This document shows, piece by piece, positions 40,005-64,000 of a DNA stretch of 64,000 nt. The notes under the pieces were generated by a model. That model worked only from the letters and a program-made list of their open reading frames with translations. It did not search any database and had not been told where the DNA came from. A program made the position numbers and the translations under genes. Every line of letters starts with the position of its first letter. The stretch's first letter is position 1. The DNA is from Aspidapion aeneum (lineage: Eukaryota > Arthropoda > Insecta > Coleoptera > Brentidae): NCBI GenBank assembly GCA_963576565.1, contig OY755046.1, forward strand, positions 73,649,719-73,713,718, in the 5' to 3' direction.

Positions 40005-40360
40005 ATTTTTGGTCTTGTATAGTCCTGTACAGGTACTGTATAGTCCTGTACAAGTCCTGTATAGTCCGGCCTGTGGGGTCCTGTATAGTCCTGTGGCTGA
40101 AGAAGCGTCCATCAAAAAATTGGTGACCAAAAAAAAAAATCATGTCTTAACTCTCGTTCTTCTTAGAGAGCCGATTTGCCTTTGCCGGTCTTAGTACTTA
40201 ATCATGCTTAAGGCACCCCTTAGGCGCCAATACCCTCGGGGTCCTGTATAGTCCTGTGGAGTCCTGTATAGTCCTGTGGAAGTCATGTATGGTCCTGTGG
40301 AAGTCCTGTATAGTCCTGTGGGGTCCTGTGGAAGTCCTGTGGGGTCCTGTAGAAAAATTT
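40005..40360. repeat. Short minisatellite of GTCCTGTATAGTCCTGTGG type
   Basis: About 9-20 bp units built from GTCCTGTA/GTCCTGTGG in two blocks (40010-40100 and 40238-40350) separated by unique sequence. Confidence 0.85.
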
Positions 40361-40719
40361 GTACACCTACTGTGGGCAGCTGATTACCCCTCGGGTATAC
40401 CTATTAATTTTGTACTCAACTGGGATTAGTACTTACAAGTAAATCTAGCAGTTGGATGTTTTGTTATCTGAGGGCACGGCAGTGCCTCGCCAAGTTCGCG
40501 CGCCGTAACCATCTTTTCTTGAAACATTTCAGCCAATATTTGACCTACCTAAAACTCTACTTCGGAATGAGCTACGAATCTCAAACTTTGCACAGCCGTA
40601 GATCTCCATGGAGTTAACAACCCCTCCAAGTTTCATGGAATTCCATAAAGTAGTAAAGTAGTTACGAAATTTCAAAAAACGTCGAAATTGCCACTCACTC
40701 ACTCACTCATGTATAGATC

Positions 40720-41780
40720 ATCAATATTCTACTGTACTTCCAGACATGCTACAAAGCTGAAATTTGGCAGACTGATAGAAATTATGACCAAACACCTGGA
40801 AAAAATCACAAAACCCCAAAATTTCAATTTACTCCCCTCCCCTATACATTTAAAGTTATATAAAAGTAGCATCGCCCACTTCCAGAAATGTTAGAGAGTT
40901 TTAGCTCTGGCAGACTGATAGGAACTATAATAAAACTTAAGGAAAAAATCAAAAAACCCCAAAATTTTAATTTACTCCCCTCTTTACCTATACATTTAAA
41001 GTTATGTAAAAGTAGCATTGCCCACTTCCAGAAATGCTAGAGAGTTGAGCTTTGGCAGACTGATAGGAACTATGATAAAACTATAGGAAAAAATTAAAAC
41101 ACCCCAAAATTCTAATTTACTTCCCTCTCCTATAAATGTAAAGTTAAGTAAAAGTAACATTGCCTACTTCCAGACATGCTAGAGATCTGAGCACCCCAAA
41201 ATTCTAATTTACTTCCTTTCCCTATAAATGTAAAGTTATGTAAAAGTAACACTGCCCACCTCCAGAAACGCTAGAGAGCTGAACTTTTTAAGACTGAAAG
41301 ACAATATGATAAAACTATATGAAAAAATTTAAAAACACCAACATTTTAATTTACTTCCCTCTCCTATAAATGTAAATTTATATAAAACTAACATTGCCCA
41401 CTTCCAGAAACGCTAGAGAGCTGAGCATTGGAATGCTGATAGAAATTATGATAAAACCATGGGAAAAAATTTAAAAAGTCCAATATTTTCATTTACTCTC
41501 CTCCCCTATAAATGTAAAATTATGTAAAAGTAACATTACCCACTTCCAGAAACGCTAGAGAGCTGAGCATTGGAATACTGATAGGAACTATGATAAAACT
41601 ATAGGACAAAATTTAAACACACGACAATTTTAATTTATTTCCCTCCCCTATACATGTGAAGTTATGTAAAAGTAACATTACCCACTTCCAGAAACGCTAG
41701 AGAGCTGAGCTTTGGAAGACCGATAGGAACTACGATAAAACCATGGAAAAAAAATTAAAATACCTCAAAAATTTAAGTAA
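40720..41780. repeat. Tandem repeat, about 140-bp unit, roughly 7 copies
   Basis: The anchor TATAAATGTAAAGTTATG (or TATACATTTAAAG) recurs at 40843, 40989, 41131, 41223, 41365, 41517 and 41649. Each unit also has CACTTCCAGAAACGCTAGAG and GATAGGAACTATGATAAAAC. One unit is shortened by ~50 bp. Confidence 0.88.
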
Positions 41781-41867
41781 GGCATTGCAAAAGTTTTGAA
41801 CAATATTCCGCATATTTTACTACTTTAAAAATTAAGTATTATCCAATTCCTTTAAAAAAGAAGTGAA

Positions 41868-42243
41868 ATCATAACAAAAACATTTCATGTAAAAAAAAAC
41901 CAAGTACGCGAAAATGGCATTCCGTAAAAAGAATTGAGATAAAAGTAAAGGCAAGTTCTCCAAAACTAATTTCAAAATGAAAGGTTCTTACTAGTTTGGA
42001 AATATTTTTCTAAACTTGGCTATTACGGCTGTAAATGACTCTTAGGCACAGTGCTAAATTGAACATAAAGAAGTTTGGCTGTAATAGCAAAGTTTTAAAA
42101 AATATTTCGAAACTAATAAGAACCTTTCATTTTGAAATTTGTATTGGAGAACTTGGCTTTACTTTTATCTCAATTCTTTTTACGGAATGCCATTTTCGCG
42201 TACTTGGCTTTTTTTTACCTGAAATGTTTTTGTTATGATTTAA
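41868..42243. repeat. Foldback, arms about 130 bp
   Basis: 41868-42000 (AATCATAACAAAAACATTTC...) is complementary to 42115-42243 (...GAAATGTTTTTGTTATGATT). The centre carries diverged inverted TTTGGCTGTAATAGCAAAG. Window bases 240-430 carry only the right half. Confidence 0.85.
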
Positions 42244-43382
42244 TTTTATTTTAATTATATTTGTTAGTACCCTGTATAGACAGTGATATAATATTCATCT
42301 ATCATTGGCTGCTCAAATAAATAGTGTTGAGTTGCATATAAAAAGATCATTTAAAGCCAATGTTCAAAAACCAAAAATTTCGCAAATAACAATCAATAGA
42401 TCTTTTACGTATTTGCAGTTCTGCAAATTTTTCTTTGCTGCATTTAATACGTAAATCAATTCCAATTTTGACAAACAGTATTCTGTATTACTGGGTAGCT
42501 AGTGGTGATTATTATTTGTGTGAACAAAATTTTACCACGAAACTGGTTTTCGAACAATTATTGGTATTTTTTTTACCAGGAAAGTTTTTAGGTAGGTACA
42601 ACTTTCATCTTAATAATATGGATCGTTCATACTTTTGTCTTGGTTTAGTCATATGTCTTGTCATAAGAAAGTTAAAACCACTGTTTCTTATGGGAGTGTT
42701 CATACAATGCTTTTGCTTTTGTTTTTGATTAGTCTTTGTCTTAAGAGTTGCCAACTTTCAATCCTTAGGACAACGACTAAGACGAGTGACAGACATCAGC
42801 TGATATTTGTTGTTTTTTTTACAGGGCGTCCGAAGAGCGGAAGCGCGCGGCCGAAATTTTGAATTTACCGCCATTAATCATGATTTAAACAGAAAATCTC
42901 AACATAACCTCAAAATTTTATTTGTTTTTTTTTTCTTTTTCGCTTTTGTTCTTTCGTGTCTGTGTTTCGTGCACAGATTGGGTTAAATAAAATTGTTTTG
43001 TGTAGAAAATGACTTTTGAAGAGGGCCTTTTTATTGAAATTGAATGTTTTTTTCAGTGGGTTGTGACTAAGACTAATCAAAAACAAAAGACGAGTATGAA
43101 CAGCCGATTTTGTTTAAGACAGCTAAGACTAATCAAAGGACAAAGACTAATCAAAAACAAAAGACTAAGACTAGTATGAACAATACTTTAGTAATATTTT
43201 TTAATTTTTATCTTCCAATCCCGCGCACAGCAAGGGCTAGAAAAGGTATTGTTTTTGACAAATTTTTTTTTGACATAACGTCGAAAATGTGTTATTGTGT
43301 GTGTGTGTGTATGTCTCTCCGTAACTCGATAGCTCCTAAACCGCTAAGCCGACTTTCTAGAAATATTCAGGTAAAATAATAT
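42244..43382. other. No gene recognised
   Basis: Includes a loose inverted pair built on GACTAATCAAAAACAAAAGAC (42620-42760 against 43060-43175) and, at 43255-43380, a partial copy of the GTAACTCGATAGCTCC repeat family with a GT microsatellite. Confidence 0.5.
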
Positions 43383-44597
43383 ACAGGGTGGTCCAGGATA
43401 AAGTACATTAATTTTAATTGGTGATAGAACGTCGCAAAAAAAGTAGAGTTTCATAATAAAACTTTTTTAAAAAACGTTATCTAACAAAGATACAGGGTTT
43501 CAAAGTTTTAGAATAAAAATGGTATTTTCATCATAACTTTTAAACCGTTACATCTATTTCCTGTAAATTTCGTACACAGACTATCGTCGTATATCCCTTA
43601 GTAACGATTGTATTCGTTTTCTAAAATTCTCCAGTGGCGTAGATATTGGGGGTAGGCACCCCATTCTACCCTCCCAATCTTTGGCGCCACTGAATGTTTT
43701 TAAAATAAAATTATTTTTTATTATTTCTTGTTTAATTTAACAAAAAAAAGTGCTTTTACAAAACTTTGATTTTTGGTTTAGTTTCTGAGATATTTAAATA
43801 AATTTAAAGTGATGTAAGCACGTTAAAAATCAAGCCATTACTAAATAAAATAAACCTAATTGATTTCCACTAAATTTCGCGCACAGATTAACGTAGTAAA
43901 TCTCTAGTAATGATTAAATTTATTTCAAAAAATCAGTGGCGTAAATATTTGGGGTAGGCAACCCATTGTACCCTCCCAATATTTGGCGCCACTGCCTCTG
44001 TTTTAATTTAGCAAGAAAAAGCTTCTAAACACTAACAAATAGATAAATTTATTTCTAGAGTAAGTTTTTAAAATTAAATCCACCGACTTCAATGCATTTT
44101 TGAAGACTTGGTGACGTCTTTCCTTAAGCTGACGACACGCCTCTTCAACATGTTCTACTAGTGGTTCGCTTATTTTTACTGACGTTTCATAAACAATATT
44201 TTTTAGGTATCTCCACACATAAAAGTCTAACGGCGTAATCTCTGGTGATCTTAGGCTTTGGCCACGCCACTTCGTGCTTACATCACTTTAAATTTATTTA
44301 AATATCTCAAAAACTAAGCGAAAAATCAAAATTTTGCAAAAGCACTGTTTTTTTTTAAATTAAACAAGGAATAAAAAACAAGAATTTATTTTTAAAACAT
44401 TCAGTGGCGCCAAATATTGGGAAGGTAAAATGGGGTGCCTAGCCCCAATATCTACGCCACTGGAGAATTTTAGAAAACGAATACAATCGTTACTTAGACA
44501 TGTACCACATTAGTCTGTGTACGAATTTTAGTGAAAATTGATGTAACGGTTTAAAAGTTATAACGAAAAAACCATTTTTTTTCTAAAACTTTGACAC
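43383..44597. mobile_element. Mariner-like foldback element containing a transposase C-terminal fragment
   Basis: Left end TACAGGGTGGTCCAGGAT. The arms 43488-43700 and 44395-44597 are complementary (including TCTACGCCACTGGAGAATTT). A second TTTGGCGCCACTG block at 43930-43995 lies inside. The centre carries the transposase remnant 44003-44285. The right terminus is interrupted by the next foldback at about 44600. Confidence 0.7.
44003..44285 (-). pseudogene. IS630/Tc1/mariner transposase C-terminal fragment
   Basis: Minus-strand codons read WRGQSLRSPEITPLDFYVWR, YLKNIVYETSVKISEPLVEH and VEEACRQLKERRHQVFKNAL. RSPxxTPLDFxxWxYLK matches the last catalytic block of mariner-family transposases that insects carry in many copies. 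The helix-turn-helix and first catalytic Asp residues are absent. Dead fragment. Confidence 0.8.
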
Positions 44598-44599
44598 CC

Positions 44600-46221
44600 T
44601 CCTGATAGTTCAATGAATAGAGGCCAAAATAGGGGGGTTACCCTAAAAAAGGTCCGGTCGTTCTGAATTTTGGATATGTTGTTAAGCTCAGGAGGGTAGT
44701 TAAAAATCTGAGTTTTCGTCATCCCCACCCCTGTGCTCCCTCCGCCAACTTGAAAAAAACCATAAAAAATTGGCACATTTTTTAGTTTTTTGCCTTTAGT
44801 ATCGTTCCAGACACTAAATCGCAAAAAGTTTTATGAAATTTTTTAGAGGATATAGTTATCTACAATTGGGTGGTACTATAGTTGTTCTGCGAGCAGTAGT
44901 AACGGAGCTAGGTAATTTCCAAAAATGACTAAAATCACGTGCTTGGGCAAATTTTCAGATTTTTTCTACTTTAGACGTCATAAGCTCCGAAATACTTTGT
45001 TACAAGGTAAAAGTTCTAAGAACATATCTTGTAGAGAATTTTATCAGCTACAAAATGCATTCTTTAAATGTATTTTTAAATATTGTAATGGAGTGGGAGT
45101 AACTTTTAACTTAAAGTAAGTAAGTTAGAAAATAATCATTTTTTAAAATTTAGTGCTTTAAACGGCACTTTTTTTATTTATTTTTATTTTTTTGTGTAAA
45201 TTTAGTGACGTACAAAAAGGTAAGAGAGCTTAGGGGTCAAACACCTCCTTAAACTAACCACCTCTTCAAAAACCCCCCCAGACCCCCCAAAATCTAACAT
45301 ATTTAGGTTTTCTCAAATTTTCTCAAAAAATACGCTTCTAAGAGAAAAATGTGTAATATACTTTATTGTAGACAATGAAATTTTCTTTTGAAAAAGGTAC
45401 AACTTGATGGGGGTCAACTATTTATAAACTCTTCAGCGGCGTCCGTTAATTGAAGTAATTTAAAAAAGTAAAAAAATATCCATGTTTTATTAGATTTTTT
45501 TTAAACCAAGGTTTATAGAACAAATTACCTAGCTCCGTTACTACTACTCGCAGAACAACCATAGTACCACCCAATTGTAGATAATTATATCCTCTAAAAA
45601 ATTTCATATAACTCTTTTTGCGATTTAGTGTACCGGAACGAAGTTACAGGCAAAAAACTACAAAAAGTGCCAATTTTTGATGGTTTTTTCAAGATGGCGG
45701 AGGAAGCACAGGGGTGGGGGTGACGAAAACCCAGATTTTTAGCTATCCTTTCGACCTTAATAACATATCCAAAACAGCGGCGTAGCGTGCCCGAAAGGGC
45801 GGGGGGGGGGCGACAGCTAAAAAGGGCGCCTCTGAAAATTGATGAAAAATCTTGTGACAAAAAAAAACAAAAAGGTCAAAAGGGCACCTCTCACAAATCT
45901 TGTGAAAACAAAAAAAAAAAAAAAAAAAAAAAGGTCATCATGTGTGAGGGGGCGGCCGATAAGTCACAAGGGCGCCTCTCACGAATCTTGCGACCAAAAA
46001 AAATAAAAAAAAAACAAAAAGGTCGTCATGTCGTTAGTTTCCTTTGGCACCCACTCAATTGGCCGTTACCGGCCCGACTTAATAAAGCTGAGGGCGCTTC
46101 GGCCACCTATGGGGCGCCAGTACGCCCCCCGCGCCCCCCCCACGCTACGCCGCTGATCCAAAATTCAGAACTACCGGACCTTTTGTAGGGTAAAACTCCT
46201 CTATTCATTGTACTATGAGGA
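44600..46221. mobile_element. Foldback element interrupted by a hAT insertion
   Basis: Left arm 44600-44925 and right arm 45525-45774 plus 46164-46221 are complementary: CTGATAGTTCAATGAATAG against CTATTCATTGTACTATGAG outside, GAGCTAGGTAATTT against AAATTACCTAGCTC inside. About 600 bp of unique spacer. The right arm is split by 45775-46155. Confidence 0.8.
45775..46155. mobile_element. hAT-like MITE, second CAGCGGCGTAGCGTG copy, 8-bp duplication ATCCAAAA
   Basis: Inverted ends identical to those at 15014-15306; ATCCAAAA at 45767-45774 and 46156-46163. Longer than the 15-kb copy through repeated GGGCGCCTCTCACAAATCTT-type blocks with A-runs. Confidence 0.92.
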
Positions 46222-46778
46222 TATTTATAAACAATTGTTTTCAATGGGCTCAATAATATCAATAATCAGATTCGTCATGGATCCCTTTATTTAAACAAGA
46301 CTCTTTTTGAAACCTAGGAAATTTTTGGTCAAACATAAACAAAATAAAAGAATATCTTAGAATACCTTTTTGTTCATTGAACCGTTTACTAATCTAGGCT
46401 ACAGAATACCCATTAACGTATTGTTAATGAGAATACCTTTCACATTATTATTTTAATATTATTGTGCTGTATGGTGTATCTTATTTTGTTAAATACATAA
46501 TTTTTAAAAAAAGTTGTGCGAAAGAGGTGCGAGTATAACTTGAATGATTAAATTATTTAAAAAAAAAAGCATAGGAATCTGATAACAAAAAAAATCTTAT
46601 TTATCTCAAACATCACATTTTTGAAGTAGGTACCAAATATTTTTCTAATTTTATCTGAAGTAAATTTATAGATAGGGGGGATAGGGTCATACCTTACATC
46701 TCGTAAAATGATGCAGCAAGATTGTAATAAATTTATTTAAGTGTTTTTTCCTTTAGAGTGGAAAAAAATTTCAGAAAA

Positions 46779-64000
<17,222 letters not shown>

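Overview
The window looks like nuclear DNA of an insect, most probably a beetle. It is AT-rich and intron-containing, with three host genes plus one nested gene in a large excess of transposon debris and satellite arrays. The insect call rests on a gastrulation-defective-type serine protease, a Tret1-like MFS sugar transporter and the mix of LINE, Penelope, hAT, pogo, mariner and piggyBac remnants. The order Coleoptera is inference only. No rRNA, tRNA or CRISPR array was seen.

Layout. (1) About 1-7.2 kb, + strand: the last seven coding exons of a Gd_N/trypsin-type serine protease; one intron carries a 122-bp minisatellite. (2) 10.8-12.2 kb, - strand: a complete three-exon Rab7. (3) 12.3-46.7 kb: an accessory region with no host gene recognised. 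It holds short hAT-like elements with 8-bp target duplications, two pogo/Tigger-like elements, several foldback elements, LINE fragments (reverse-transcriptase C-termini and an RNase H tail), a Penelope-like GIY-YIG fragment with a hammerhead-like 3' motif, two (TTACAAAAA)n arrays, a 2-kb 15-bp GATAAG satellite, and copies of an element carrying a (TGTC)n tract plus internal tandem repeats. (4) 46.76-64.0 kb, + strand: an MFS sugar (trehalose-type) transporter with five coding exons visible; its 3' end lies beyond the window. Intron 2 contains a piggyBac-like element with TTAA duplications.

The most unusual structure is in the 8.67-kb transporter intron 54580-63246. On the opposite strand it holds an intact, intronless katanin p60-like (KATNAL2-type) AAA ATPase gene (62801-61410). 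Downstream of that gene lie eight head-to-tail ~850-bp copies of its AAA domain plus 3' flank. All eight carry GVPGNSKT instead of the parental GAPGNGKT in the Walker A loop. Three (55506-56255, 58863-59612, 59713-60465) still have open frames of about 250 residues; five are broken.

The genes do not form one pathway. The protease is extracellular and cascade-type, Rab7 acts in late endosomes, the transporter is a plasma-membrane carrier, and the katanin-like protein is predicted to act on microtubules, cilia or sperm. Their proximity looks incidental except for the nested antisense arrangement.
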